Below are positions 1 to 8,120 of a DNA stretch of 24,048 nt, piece after piece (position 1 is the stretch's first letter; each line of letters starts with the position of its first letter). The DNA lies in the NCBI GenBank assembly GCA_021159235.1, contig JAGGSF010000022.1, positions 1-24,048 on the forward strand, written 5' to 3'. Made by a program: the position numbers and the translations under genes. This stretch comes from Deltaproteobacteria bacterium (GTDB lineage Bacteria; Campylobacterota_A; Desulfurellia; JAGGSF01). Under the pieces are notes generated by a model. The model was not told the origin of the DNA and did not search any database. It worked only from the letters and a program-made list of their open reading frames with translations.

Positions 1-46
1 ACAAACCTATAAATCAAAAAAAAACAACCAGAATACCCTATAAACT

Positions 47-634
47 TTGCTTGTAATAGTCTATGCTGTAGGTATCTTTACTTTATTCCCTGCTATAAAA
101 CAGGATATCAAATACAGTTTTAATATACCAGATAAAAAAACGGAAAAGTTAAATGTTTTGTGGAAGCTTTCTCAAAATCCCTATCTTTTCTGGTTAGCAT
201 CTTCAAAATTCACCTATCTGGGAACACCTTACTATCTTCAGCTTACCACAGGTAAAAAATATCTGCCCAGAATTAAAGAAGATATAAAAAACAAAAAGAT
301 GACGCAAGAAGAGATAAAAGAATCCGAAATTTTAAAACAAAGACTTCTTATCACTTCTAAGAAATTAGAAAAACTCCACAAGATATGGCTCTCCGAATAT
401 TATCTGGGAATGGCATATCTATTCAACGGAAATATAAAACAGGCAAAATCTCATGCCAGAGCTGGCATAGAGATGAATCCAAACTCCAATGCCTTATGGA
501 CACTCTTGCACTTTTGTAATATAAAATTAGCCTCTAAAAAAACAGGAAAACCTGTTGTTTATTTTCTTCCTTCTAAAAAAGAGGTAGAACTTTTGAGAAA
601 ATCATTTGAAGAACAGATAAAAAGATTTAAATAA
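47..634 (+). CDS. membrane-anchored TPR-like protein, possibly 5'-truncated
   Basis: Hypothetical protein of 195 residues if read from the TTG at 47. It opens with a short hydrophobic stretch (residues 2-17), followed by a basic, helical, soluble region. Residues about 114-147 look like a single tetratricopeptide unit (LSEYYLGMAYLFNGN, then a helix ending in NPNS). I do not recognise a specific family. The TTG start has no visible Shine-Dalgarno sequence, and the membrane segment is short. In another frame the preceding bases (12-53) encode a basic peptide beginning NQKKTTRIPYKL, as expected for the cytoplasmic flank of a membrane anchor, so a frameshift or sequence error near 44-50 is possible. 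It ends 56 bases before argB, which has its own promoter. Coding is likely; the start and function are uncertain. Confidence 0.6.
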   Translation: MLVIVYAVGIFTLFPAIKQDIKYSFNIPDKKTEKLNVLWKLSQNPYLFWLASSKFTYLGTPYYLQLTTGKKYLPRIKEDIKNKKMTQEEIKESEILKQRLLITSKKLEKLHKIWLSEYYLGMAYLFNGNIKQAKSHARAGIEMNPNSNALWTLLHFCNIKLASKKTGKPVVYFLPSKKEVELLRKSFEEQIKRFK

Positions 635-645
635 AACCAGAACGC

Positions 646-674
646 TTGACTTTCAATATGTCAAAGTTTATTGT
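646..674 (+). promoter_or_regulatory. promoter of the argB operon
   Basis: TTGACT at 646-651 and TATTGT at 669-674 are separated by 17 bases. The predicted transcription start near 681 gives a leader of about 10 bases before the argB ATG at 691. A short inverted repeat, TTGAC (646-650) and GTCAA (660-664), overlaps the -35 box and spacer and could be an operator half-site pair. This is inferred by eye. Confidence 0.5.
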
Positions 675-690
675 GTGTAGGAATTGAGAA

Positions 691-1527
691 ATGAGTAAAA
701 AAAGGGTTGAGATTCTCATAGAGGCGTTGCCCTACATAAGAAAGTTTTACGAAAAGGTATTTGTAATTAAATATGGGGGTAGTGCCCGGAAAGAATTGGA
801 GAGCTTTTGTGAAGATGTTGTTCTCCTGAAATATGTAGGAATAAACCCTGTAGTGGTGCATGGTGGTGGACAGGAAATAAGTGAAACACTAAATAAGTTG
901 AGGATGACAACGACTTTCCATAAGGGATTGAGGGTAACCGATGAGAAAACGATGGAAATAGTAACTATGGTTCTGGCAGGCAAGATCAACAAACAAATTG
1001 TAGCATCTATAAACAGTATAGGTGGAAAGGCAATCGGTATAAGTGGAACAGACGGAAAACTTATAAGAGCAAGGAAAAAGACTACAGATGTAAATCTGGG
1101 ATATGTAGGAGAAATCGCAGGCATTGACCCTTTACCTGTAGTAACCATCTCTAAAGCCGGATACATCCCTGTAATTTCTCCCATTGGTTCTGGTGAGGAT
1201 GGTAAAGATTACAATATCAATGCAGATACAGTGGCAAGTGGAATAGCCATAAGCTTAGAAGCAGAAAAACTCATTTATCTTACAGATACGGATGGAATAA
1301 TGGATAAAGATGGAAACAGGGTTTCTTCTCTCACCGCAGAACAAGCAAGATTCTTTATAGAAAAAAACATAGTGCAGGGAGGAATGATTCCTAAACTGGA
1401 AGGTGCTATCGGTGCAGTTAAAGCAGGTGTAAAAAAATGTCACATTATCAACGGCAAAAAGAAACATGCCCTCTTAGAAGAGATATTCACTAAAAGTGGT
1501 GTGGGAACGGAAATATGTCTGAATTAA
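691..1527 (+). CDS. argB: acetylglutamate kinase
   Basis: Catalyses ATP-dependent phosphorylation of N-acetyl-L-glutamate, the second step of arginine synthesis, in the cytoplasm. The 278 residues match the amino-acid kinase family throughout: VIKYGG with Lys27, the HGGG loop at 57-60, GLRVTD (79-84) in the substrate site, NINADTVASG, and LIYLTDTDGI in the nucleotide site. The usual GGNAM after the first glycines reads GGSAR here. An N-terminal helix precedes VIKYGG and the C-terminus carries SGVGTEI; both are hallmarks of arginine-inhibited NAG kinases, so feedback inhibition is likely (family inference). AGGA lies about 9 bases before the ATG. The gene leads an operon with galT-like, glgA and a two-component pair, and overlaps the next gene by 13 bases. 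No other arginine gene is in the window. Confidence 0.96.
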   Translation: MSKKRVEILIEALPYIRKFYEKVFVIKYGGSARKELESFCEDVVLLKYVGINPVVVHGGGQEISETLNKLRMTTTFHKGLRVTDEKTMEIVTMVLAGKINKQIVASINSIGGKAIGISGTDGKLIRARKKTTDVNLGYVGEIAGIDPLPVVTISKAGYIPVISPIGSGEDGKDYNINADTVASGIAISLEAEKLIYLTDTDGIMDKDGNRVSSLTAEQARFFIEKNIVQGGMIPKLEGAIGAVKAGVKKCHIINGKKKHALLEEIFTKSGVGTEICLN

Positions 1528-2528
1528 GAAAGGATTTTTTATCCGAAAGATGGGTAATTATCTCTACTGAAAGGGGGAAAAGACCAACGGATTTTAAGGT
1601 AGAGAAGACAAAAAGGAAGGGTGGTTTTTGTCCTTTTGATCCAGGAAATGAGAAATATGTCCCACCAGAGATATATGCAGTGAGAAAACCGGGAAGTGCC
1701 CCGAATGATCCCAACTGGGAACTGAGGGTAGTGCCAAACAAATTCCCTGCACTGGGGATTGAAGGAGAACTGGGCAAGCGTGGTATAGGCATGTACGATA
1801 TGATGAATGGCATAGGAGCACATGAAGTGATAATTGAAACACCCAACCACGATGAAACAATAGATACCATGCCTCTTCATAGGGTGAAAAATATTGTTAT
1901 TGCATATAAGGAGCGCATTGCCGACCTGCATAAAGACAGAAGAATGAAATATGTTTTAGTATTCAAGAATTTCGGTGCTTTAGCTGGTGCCTCCTTAGAG
2001 CATTCCCATTCTCAACTCATTGCCCTCCCTATTTTACCCAAGAGGGTAAGTGAAAATTTAAAGGGAACAGAAAGATATTTTGGATACAGGGACAGATGTC
2101 CAATGTGCGACATGCTACAGCAAGAGCTTTATTCACAGGAAAGAATTGTTGAGGAAAACGACAGTTTTGTATCTCTATGTCCTTTCGCCTCCCGTTTCCC
2201 CTTTGAAATGCAAATAATACCCAGGGAACACCAAACCCATTATGAACAGCAGGACGAGAAAACATACGATGATTTTGCGAAAATTTTAAAATCTACGATA
2301 AAAAGATTGTCTAAAGCCTTAGATAACCCCCCTTACAACCTTGTTCTTCAGAATGCACCGTTTACAGAAAAGTGTGACGAATACTACCATTGGTTTTTAG
2401 AAATTATGCCCAGACTGACGCGGATAGCAGGCTTCGAATGGGGAAGTGGATTTTATATCAATCCCACACCACCAGAGGAAGCAGCAAAATTTCTGAAAAA
2501 TCTCACTATTGATCAGGAGGAGTTATGA
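1515..2528 (+). CDS. galT: galactose-1-phosphate uridylyltransferase family (GalT-like; possibly ADP-glucose phosphorylase)
   Basis: A 337-residue HIT-superfamily nucleotidyltransferase. The catalytic signature is HSHSQ at 163-167 (HPHGQ in E. coli), with His165 the expected uridylylated nucleophile. By alignment to E. coli the zinc ligands would be Cys39, residue 42, His112 and His163, but residue 42 is Asp (CPFD) rather than Cys. A further CPMC lies at 195-198 and a C-terminal EYYHWFLEIMPR at 289-300. Family activity is exchange between a hexose 1-phosphate and UDP-glucose. Because the stop overlaps the glgA start by 4 bases and no galK or galE is nearby, an alternative is the related ADP-glucose phosphorylase activity acting on the glycogen precursor. 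The family call is firm; the substrate is open. Confidence 0.88.
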   Translation: MSELRKDFLSERWVIISTERGKRPTDFKVEKTKRKGGFCPFDPGNEKYVPPEIYAVRKPGSAPNDPNWELRVVPNKFPALGIEGELGKRGIGMYDMMNGIGAHEVIIETPNHDETIDTMPLHRVKNIVIAYKERIADLHKDRRMKYVLVFKNFGALAGASLEHSHSQLIALPILPKRVSENLKGTERYFGYRDRCPMCDMLQQELYSQERIVEENDSFVSLCPFASRFPFEMQIIPREHQTHYEQQDEKTYDDFAKILKSTIKRLSKALDNPPYNLVLQNAPFTEKCDEYYHWFLEIMPRLTRIAGFEWGSGFYINPTPPEEAAKFLKNLTIDQEEL

Positions 2529-3973
2529 AAATTTTACTGGTCTCACCAGAAATTTTTCCTTTTTCTAAGACGGGAGGACTGGCCGATGTAGCAGGAGCAT
2601 TGCCCAGGGCTCTACAGAAAAATGGCATGGAAGTGAAACTTATCTCACCAAAGTATAGGTGTGTAACGGAAAAGGATTTCTCCTTGGAACCAGTAATCGG
2701 AGACCTGAAAGTGCCGATAAAGAATACAATAGAAAGTGCTTCTCTATGGAAAACAGATTACAATGGAATGGAAGCCTACTTTATAGGGAAAGATGTGTAT
2801 TACAACAGGGAAGGGTTGTACGGAATAGAAGGAAGAGATTATGAAGACAATGCAGAAAGATTTGCATTTTTCTGTAGAGCTGTTATTGAATCCTGCAGGC
2901 AAACAGGATACAAACCGGACATCATTCACTGCAATGACTGGCAATCGGGACTCATACCTGCATACCTGAAAACCCTGTACAAAGATGACCCATTCTTCCA
3001 CCATACAAAAACTGTGTTTACAATCCACAATATCGGCTACCAGGGCTTGTTTGAACCCGGTCTTTTACCCATGACAGGCTTGCCCCAGAGTGTTTACAAT
3101 ATGGAAGAATTGGAATTCTATGGAAAGATAAATTACCTGAAGGCAGGCATAGTCTTTTCGGACATTATAACCACCGTAAGCAAAACTTATGCAGAAGAGA
3201 TACAAACCAAAGATTACGGAGCGGGATTGGATGGTGTTTTGAGAAAGAGAAGAAAAGATTTATATGGCATAATGAATGGGATTGATTATGAAAAATGGAA
3301 TCCTCAAACAGATCCCTTAATTTATGTAAACTATACATACAGAAAAATATCCGCACGAAAGAGAAATAAAAAAAATCTGCAAAAAGAGATGAAACTCGCA
3401 TATAGAGATTACCCATTGATAGGAATAATCAGTAGACTTGCCACACAGAAAGGAATAGACATTGCTGTTTCTGCTATGCAAACATTACTAAAAAAGCACC
3501 AGGTGGAGTTTATTATCCTGGGTGAAGGAGACAGGCAATATGAAGATGCATTGCAAAGTATCTCCAGAAAATATAAAAATAGGGTATCTGTAAATATAGG
3601 ATTTGATGAGGCACTGGCCCACAAAATATACGCATCCTGCGATTTCTTCCTTATGCCTTCTCTATATGAACCATGTGGATTAGGTCCTCTTATTGCTTAC
3701 AGGTATGGCGCTATTCCTGTAGTAAGAGCAACAGGCGGACTAAAGGACAGTGTAAAGAATTTTAATCCTAAAAAGAAAGAAGGCACCGGTTTCTCATTCA
3801 GAGCATACACCGAAGATGCCCTTTACAGGACTATGGAAAAAGCACTATACTTATACAACAATGATAAAGAGACATTAAATAAAATAATAAAACAGGATAT
3901 GAAGATGGATTGGTCATGGGAAGAACAAGCTAAGAAATATATTAGGTTATACAGAAGAGCAATAAAAAGATGA
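2525..3973 (+). CDS. glgA: glycogen synthase (ADP-glucose type, GT5)
   Basis: Transfers glucose from ADP-glucose to the non-reducing end of alpha-1,4-glucan. The 482-residue length is normal for bacterial GlgA. The N-terminal KTGGLADVAGALPRAL (15-30) is the family's sugar-nucleotide signature. NDWQSGLIPAYL follows at about residue 138, and the GT-B C-terminal domain shows SRLATQKGID and the retaining glycosyltransferase region LYEPCGLGPLIAYRYG. The start has a strong Shine-Dalgarno sequence (AGGAGG) inside the end of the preceding gene and overlaps it by ATGA. Its own stop overlaps the following histidine kinase by 4 bases. No glgC, glgB or glgP is present in the window. Confidence 0.96.
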   Translation: MKILLVSPEIFPFSKTGGLADVAGALPRALQKNGMEVKLISPKYRCVTEKDFSLEPVIGDLKVPIKNTIESASLWKTDYNGMEAYFIGKDVYYNREGLYGIEGRDYEDNAERFAFFCRAVIESCRQTGYKPDIIHCNDWQSGLIPAYLKTLYKDDPFFHHTKTVFTIHNIGYQGLFEPGLLPMTGLPQSVYNMEELEFYGKINYLKAGIVFSDIITTVSKTYAEEIQTKDYGAGLDGVLRKRRKDLYGIMNGIDYEKWNPQTDPLIYVNYTYRKISARKRNKKNLQKEMKLAYRDYPLIGIISRLATQKGIDIAVSAMQTLLKKHQVEFIILGEGDRQYEDALQSISRKYKNRVSVNIGFDEALAHKIYASCDFFLMPSLYEPCGLGPLIAYRYGAIPVVRATGGLKDSVKNFNPKKKEGTGFSFRAYTEDALYRTMEKALYLYNNDKETLNKIIKQDMKMDWSWEEQAKKYIRLYRRAIKR

Positions 3974-5352
3974 GAGAAACAGATTACTTTAAGCTTTTAT
4001 ACGAAGCAGGCATAGCAATAAGCTCTACTGATAATATAGAACAGCTGTTTCATATTATTCTCACTTCCGTGACACTGGGTGATGGCCTGGGATTTAACAG
4101 GGCTGCTCTTTTTCTGGTGGATAAAAAAGAAGGCATAATCAAAGGTGTTCTGGGTGTTGGCCCAGATTCTGCAAAAGAAGCTGCCCGTATATGGGATGGA
4201 TTGAAAAATTTAAACTTAAAAGGAAAAATGAGTGAATGGCTTTTGAATGAAATAAACATAGAAGCACAAAACAAAAGCAAATTTTGCAAAGAAGTGCAGA
4301 GTATCCAGTATCGCATAGAAGAAAGTCCTATCGTTCAAAAGCTCTTACAGACAAAACAACCGATACTGCTAAAAGCCGGACAAGAAAAAGAGATAGACAG
4401 GCAGATAACGGATAAAATAATCCTGGAGGAGTTTGCGATTTCTCCTCTCATCTCCAGGAGCAACCTTATTGGATTTATGCTTGTAGACAACTTCTTCAAC
4501 AAGAAACCCATCACGGAAGATGACCTCAATATACTTTTACTCTTTTCCAATCGTGTGGCGATAGCCATAGAAAATCTGTTAAACATTGAAGAATACAAAC
4601 AATTAAACAGAATGCTTATATCTATTCAAACCCGGCTTCTCCAGGATGAATCTCTAAAAAAATTGGGAGCAGCAACAGCATCGGTAATTCACGAAGTCAA
4701 AAATGTTCTGCTGGGCATTTCCGGGTTCTTCAATCGATTAAAAGAATATATCCCTGAAGACGAGGGAAAAGCAACGAGATATGTAGAAATAATTGAAAAG
4801 GAACTGCAGCGATTGGACAGACTGGTGATAGATATAAGCAGATTTTCTAAAACCTCAACAAAGAGTGTGCAAACCTACTTTGATATAAATCAGATCGTAC
4901 AAAATGCGATAAAATTGGTCAAAGAGCAGACAACAAACAAAGATATTGAATTTCAATGCTTGCTGGATAAAGATGCAAAACAGTGTTATGGCAATGCAGA
5001 CCGTATAGAGCAAGTGTTATTGAATCTACTGAATAATGCAGTTGATGCGCTGAGATTAAAAAGAATGGGAAAGATAATGGTAAAAACGGGCACAGATGAC
5101 AAATATGTATCCGTGAGTGTTCAGGACAATGCAGGAGGCATTAATTTAGATGTAATGCCACATATCTTTAAACCCTTTTACACCACAAAATCCGATGGGA
5201 CAGGACTGGGTCTTTCCATTGTGAAACAGATCGTTCAGGAACACAACGGAAAAATAGAAATAGATAACAAAATAGGAGAAGGTGTTACATTTACCATCAA
5301 ATTGTTGAAGGAGAAATCAAATGAAAAAGAAGATTTTAGCGATAGACGATGA
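3970..5352 (+). CDS. sensor histidine kinase with N-terminal GAF domain
   Basis: A 460-residue soluble kinase with no membrane segment. Residues about 10-205 resemble a GAF sensor domain. A helical linker leads to the dimerisation and phosphoacceptor helix with HEVKN (His241). The HATPase_c domain has the N box NLLNNAVDA (352-360), DNAGGI (386-391), FKPFYTTK (400-407) and the G2 box GTGLGLS (410-416). It begins with ATGA overlapping the glgA stop and has no separate ribosome site, so its translation is probably coupled to glgA. It overlaps the following receiver gene by 32 bases. The signal is unknown; the cytoplasmic GAF domain and position suggest an intracellular metabolic or redox cue (inference). 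Confidence 0.93.
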   Translation: MRETDYFKLLYEAGIAISSTDNIEQLFHIILTSVTLGDGLGFNRAALFLVDKKEGIIKGVLGVGPDSAKEAARIWDGLKNLNLKGKMSEWLLNEINIEAQNKSKFCKEVQSIQYRIEESPIVQKLLQTKQPILLKAGQEKEIDRQITDKIILEEFAISPLISRSNLIGFMLVDNFFNKKPITEDDLNILLLFSNRVAIAIENLLNIEEYKQLNRMLISIQTRLLQDESLKKLGAATASVIHEVKNVLLGISGFFNRLKEYIPEDEGKATRYVEIIEKELQRLDRLVIDISRFSKTSTKSVQTYFDINQIVQNAIKLVKEQTTNKDIEFQCLLDKDAKQCYGNADRIEQVLLNLLNNAVDALRLKRMGKIMVKTGTDDKYVSVSVQDNAGGINLDVMPHIFKPFYTTKSDGTGLGLSIVKQIVQEHNGKIEIDNKIGEGVTFTIKLLKEKSNEKEDFSDRR

Positions 5353-5677
5353 AGAGAGTATCTGCCTGCTCTACGAGGAGGAATTTAAGGATGAAGGATA
5401 CGATGTAATTACGGCAAGGACAGGAAAAGAGGCAATTGAGCTCTTTGAAAAGGAAAAACCAGACCTGGTAATCCTGGATATAAACATGCCAGAGATGACA
5501 GGTATTGAAATTCTGAGGATACTCAAGGAAAAATCTCCCAAGACACCAGTTATTATGTCCACCGCCTATAGCCACTACAAACAGGACTTCACCGTATGGG
5601 CAGCAGATGCTTACATCATCAAATCACCGGACCTTACAGAGCTAAAGCAAAAGGTAAAAGAACTTTTACCTACTTGA
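5321..5677 (+). CDS. receiver-only response regulator (CheY-like)
   Basis: A 118-residue single REC domain with no output domain. The acidic pair is Asp9 and Asp10, the phosphoacceptor Asp53 lies in LVILDINMP, the switch Thr81 in VIMSTA, the switch aromatic Tyr98, and the conserved Lys101. It is the expected partner of the kinase it overlaps by 32 bases; its Shine-Dalgarno sequence (AAGGAG) lies inside the kinase coding sequence. With no DNA-binding domain, it presumably acts by protein contact or as a relay intermediate; its target is not visible here. Its last 8 bases overlap the convergent mtnA gene, and a hairpin sits in its final codons. Confidence 0.93.
   Translation: MKKKILAIDDEESICLLYEEEFKDEGYDVITARTGKEAIELFEKEKPDLVILDINMPEMTGIEILRILKEKSPKTPVIMSTAYSHYKQDFTVWAADAYIIKSPDLTELKQKVKELLPT
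5652..5671. terminator. hairpin at the RR/mtnA convergent overlap
   Basis: AGGTAAAAG (5652-5660) and CTTTTACCT (5663-5671) form a perfect inverted repeat, in practice an 8-bp stem with the loop GAAC. It lies inside the last codons of the response regulator and abuts the mtnA stop (5670-5672). On the minus strand it is followed by CTTTTGCTTT, a modest T-rich tail, so it could end the mtnA transcript. On the plus strand there is no T tract. Confidence 0.45.
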
Positions 5678-6686
5678 AGTTATATGGATAATGGAAGATA
5701 CCTTCTTCCGTAATAATAGCGGAAACAAACTCTGCATTTGTAATATCAAAAGAGAAATTAAGTGTTTTTGAACCCTGTGGTGCAACAGCACAATCTTTAA
5801 TCCGTGTTATTTCGCTGTCACCTCTTATTTCTATGGGAATGTCCTTTCCGGATGCAATGCTTTTGTCTATGGTTTCAAAAGGGGCAACTACGAAAAAGGG
5901 CACCTTAAACCTCTTTGCTACGGTAGATAAAGAAGCAGTGCCAATTTTGTTTGCCACATCACCATTTCTTGCAATTCTATCCGCTCCAACAATTACACAA
6001 TCCACCAGACCTCTATCCATCAACATACAACATGCACCATCTACAACAATCCTGTAGGGAATATCCAATTTTTTTAACTCCCATGCTGTTAATCTGGATC
6101 CCTGCAAAAAGGGACGCGTTTCATCCACTATCACCGTTATGTCCTTGTTTTTTTCCCATAGTTTTCTAATTACTCCCAATGCTGTTCCATATCCACCTGT
6201 AGCCAGTATACCTGTATTACAGTGGGTAAGGATACGCCTTTTATCACTTAAATAATCTGCTCCTGTTTCAGCCATCCTTTCTTCCATTTCTCTTTCCCTC
6301 TCCCACAAAGATATCGCCTTTGCCCTTAACTTATTCTTCAATTTATGTTCCGGTAAAATGTTAAATTCATTGATGCATTTTTCCATTTCATCCATTGCCC
6401 TAAACAGGCTTACAGCCGTGGGTCGGGTCTGAGAAATTCTGCCTTTAGCCTCATAAAACCGGGAAAACATATCCTGTTTTGTTTCCGCATCTTTTATGGA
6501 TAGATAAATACCAAAAGCAGCAGCAATACCTATTAAAGGGGCACCACGCAAAACCATGTTATCTATGGCATATGCTATATCCTTGTAGGTCTTTGCTTCA
6601 AAATACTCTTCTTTTGAAGGCAACTTTCTCTGGTCCAATATGTATAAAACATCATCAACAAATCTTATTGCTTCATAACCAGTCAT
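5670..6686 (-). CDS. mtnA: S-methyl-5-thioribose-1-phosphate isomerase (MtnA/eIF2B-like)
   Basis: Isomerises an aldose 1-phosphate (5-methylthioribose-1-P, or 5-deoxyribose-1-P in DHAP-shunt relatives) to the ketose. I chose the ATG at 6686 (338 residues, MTGYEAIRF) because family proteins begin like this; the reading frame stays open to 6746, but that extension runs into the upstream gene. Motifs: LRGAPLIGIAAAFG (47-60), THCNTGILATGG (154-165) with catalytic Cys156, ETRPFLQGSRLTAWEL (189-204), and GADRIARNGDVANKIGT with catalytic Asp236. It overlaps the SDR gene by 14 bases and is last in its operon. No other methionine-salvage gene is in the window, so the exact substrate is uncertain. Confidence 0.92.
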   Translation of the reverse strand: MTGYEAIRFVDDVLYILDQRKLPSKEEYFEAKTYKDIAYAIDNMVLRGAPLIGIAAAFGIYLSIKDAETKQDMFSRFYEAKGRISQTRPTAVSLFRAMDEMEKCINEFNILPEHKLKNKLRAKAISLWEREREMEERMAETGADYLSDKRRILTHCNTGILATGGYGTALGVIRKLWEKNKDITVIVDETRPFLQGSRLTAWELKKLDIPYRIVVDGACCMLMDRGLVDCVIVGADRIARNGDVANKIGTASLSTVAKRFKVPFFVVAPFETIDKSIASGKDIPIEIRGDSEITRIKDCAVAPQGSKTLNFSFDITNAEFVSAIITEEGIFHYPYNFK

Positions 6687-7611
6687 TTTCCATATACCAC
6701 CGAGCTGTTTCTTTGAAGCCTTTTTCAATTGTATAGGAAGGAACAAAACCCGTCTTTAAAAAGAGGCGAAATGAATTGCATACCCATTTTTTCTGCACAA
6801 AATCCCTCATCTTATCTACGGTAAGAACAGGTTCATATTTAAAAATTTTGGAAAAGACTCTGGAGCAGTAAGCAAGAACATAAGGTGAAAACTCGGGAAA
6901 TCTTATTACCTTCCCCTTCACATTCACACTGTCGAGTAAAACCCGAGCGGCATATCCCCAGGTATAGATGTGATTATCCGAAAGCTGAAAAATCTCTGGT
7001 TCAGGACTGTTTCTGTCTATGAGCAGACTTATCGCTTTTGCCACATCTTTTACATAAACAAGACTGATATACCTTTCTCTTCTCAAAATAGGGACTGTAC
7101 CCTTTTTAGCCATCTTAAAATAGAAATACATCTCTCTATCGTAAGGACCGTAGATGACTGCCGGTCTAATAATGCTTATCTGCAATCCATCTTTATGTTG
7201 CAAGAGTTTCTTCTCAGCCAGAAGTTTTGACCTTCCATAATGAGAAACAGGATTTTCAACAGAAAGACTGCTCACATATATAATCTTTTTAACACCACAT
7301 AATTGCGAGGCACGGGCTAAATTCTCCGTTCCTGTAACATTGGATGTGTAAAATTCGCTATTTTCATTTGTTTTTATAAGACCTGCTATGTGAATGACAA
7401 CATCTATACCTTTTAGGGCAGAATATACCTTTTCCCTATCTCTCAGATCCGCTATACGCAATTCAACGTTCTTCCCCCATATCTCTTCTGCTTTTTCTCT
7501 ATTTCTGACCAGAGCTATGCATTCCCTGTCTTCTTTACTCAACCTGTCTATAACATTTCTACCCACAAAGCCCGTGGCACCCGTTATGAGTATTTTTACC
7601 TTTTCCACCAC
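6673..7611 (-). CDS. NAD(P)-dependent epimerase/dehydratase (extended SDR)
   Basis: A 312-residue extended short-chain dehydrogenase/reductase. The Rossmann motif GATGFVG is at 11-17, an NAD-binding IADL follows at 53-56, and the catalytic set is Ser114/Ser115 in YVSSLS with Tyr125 and Lys129 in YGRSK. The C-terminal substrate-binding half resembles nucleotide-sugar epimerases and sterol-dehydrogenase-like proteins, but no residue fixes the substrate. It sits between the zinc-ribbon protein gene (16-base overlap at its start) and mtnA (14-base overlap at its end), so the three are co-translated. Confidence 0.88.
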   Translation of the reverse strand: MVEKVKILITGATGFVGRNVIDRLSKEDRECIALVRNREKAEEIWGKNVELRIADLRDREKVYSALKGIDVVIHIAGLIKTNENSEFYTSNVTGTENLARASQLCGVKKIIYVSSLSVENPVSHYGRSKLLAEKKLLQHKDGLQISIIRPAVIYGPYDREMYFYFKMAKKGTVPILRRERYISLVYVKDVAKAISLLIDRNSPEPEIFQLSDNHIYTWGYAARVLLDSVNVKGKVIRFPEFSPYVLAYCSRVFSKIFKYEPVLTVDKMRDFVQKKWVCNSFRLFLKTGFVPSYTIEKGFKETARWYMENDWL

Positions 7612-8066
7612 ACTCTCACCGCTTTTACACCCGCTTTATACTTTATTTCCAGCTCACCCTTGTATGCTCTTGCCAGAGCCTTCCCTATGCGAGCAGCTAA
7701 ATGTTCAAATGTAGTGTAGATAACCATCTTTCCCTTCTCTACATCTTCTTCTATCTTTCCCACTCTTCTTAAGGGATTTACCCTTTGCGTCTTTTCTTCT
7801 TCATTTCTTATGAGATTTTTAATCTCCTCGTTTTTTGTTCTTACCAGATCACTATTTATGCGCAACACTCCAGCAAAATACTTATCCCTTATACATCTGC
7901 AGGCAGGACACAGCTCCATATTCACTTCTCCTTCCGGTTTTTCTTCCAATCTTTTCCACTTTCCGCCTGTAAATACCAATCCACATTCAGGGCAAACTGT
8001 GGGTTCCTTGTACTTTTTATTTTTCAAATATAACCGTCCCCTTGCAGGATACAAATTCGTTTTCAT
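7596..8066 (-). CDS. small zinc-ribbon-like protein, possibly BCAM0308 family
   Basis: A 156-residue protein with two CxxC pairs, Cys25/Cys28 (CPECG) and Cys53/Cys56 (CPACR), forming a probable zinc ribbon around GGKWKR. A mixed alpha/beta C-terminal half follows, with an HLAARIGKALARAYKGE helix near 122-139 and a strongly basic end. The pattern reminds me of small proteins annotated BCAM0308 family, and the zinc region loosely of NMD3; both are recollections, not searches. The function is unknown, though a nucleic-acid or ribosome-associated role would fit the basic charge and ribbon. GGGAG precedes the ATG, and its promoter faces that of the TPR lipoprotein. It leads the operon to the SDR and mtnA genes. 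Confidence 0.8.
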   Translation of the reverse strand: MKTNLYPARGRLYLKNKKYKEPTVCPECGLVFTGGKWKRLEEKPEGEVNMELCPACRCIRDKYFAGVLRINSDLVRTKNEEIKNLIRNEEEKTQRVNPLRRVGKIEEDVEKGKMVIYTTFEHLAARIGKALARAYKGELEIKYKAGVKAVRVWWKR

Positions 8067-8091
8067 TTCTCTCTCCCGAAAAAATTGATTA

Positions 8092-8120
8092 TTGAAAGTA
8101 TATATTAAGCATTATATAAT
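8092..8120 (+). promoter_or_regulatory. promoter of the TPR lipoprotein gene (leaderless)
   Basis: TTGAAA (8092-8097), a 17-base spacer and a perfect TATAAT (8115-8120). Only eight bases separate the -10 box from the ATG at 8129, placing the predicted transcription start within about 2 bases of the start codon. There is no Shine-Dalgarno sequence. It interleaves with an opposing promoter on the same DNA. Confidence 0.65.

Noticed and set aside
747-1184. Long antisense reading frames opposite argB, galT, dctP and others
   Set aside because: They mirror conserved genes in the opposite strand, have no ribosome sites and encode no recognisable domain.
6687-6746. N-terminal extension of MtnA to 6746
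   Set aside because: It adds 20 residues not typical of the family and lies inside the SDR coding sequence; the ATG at 6686 fits the family N-terminus.
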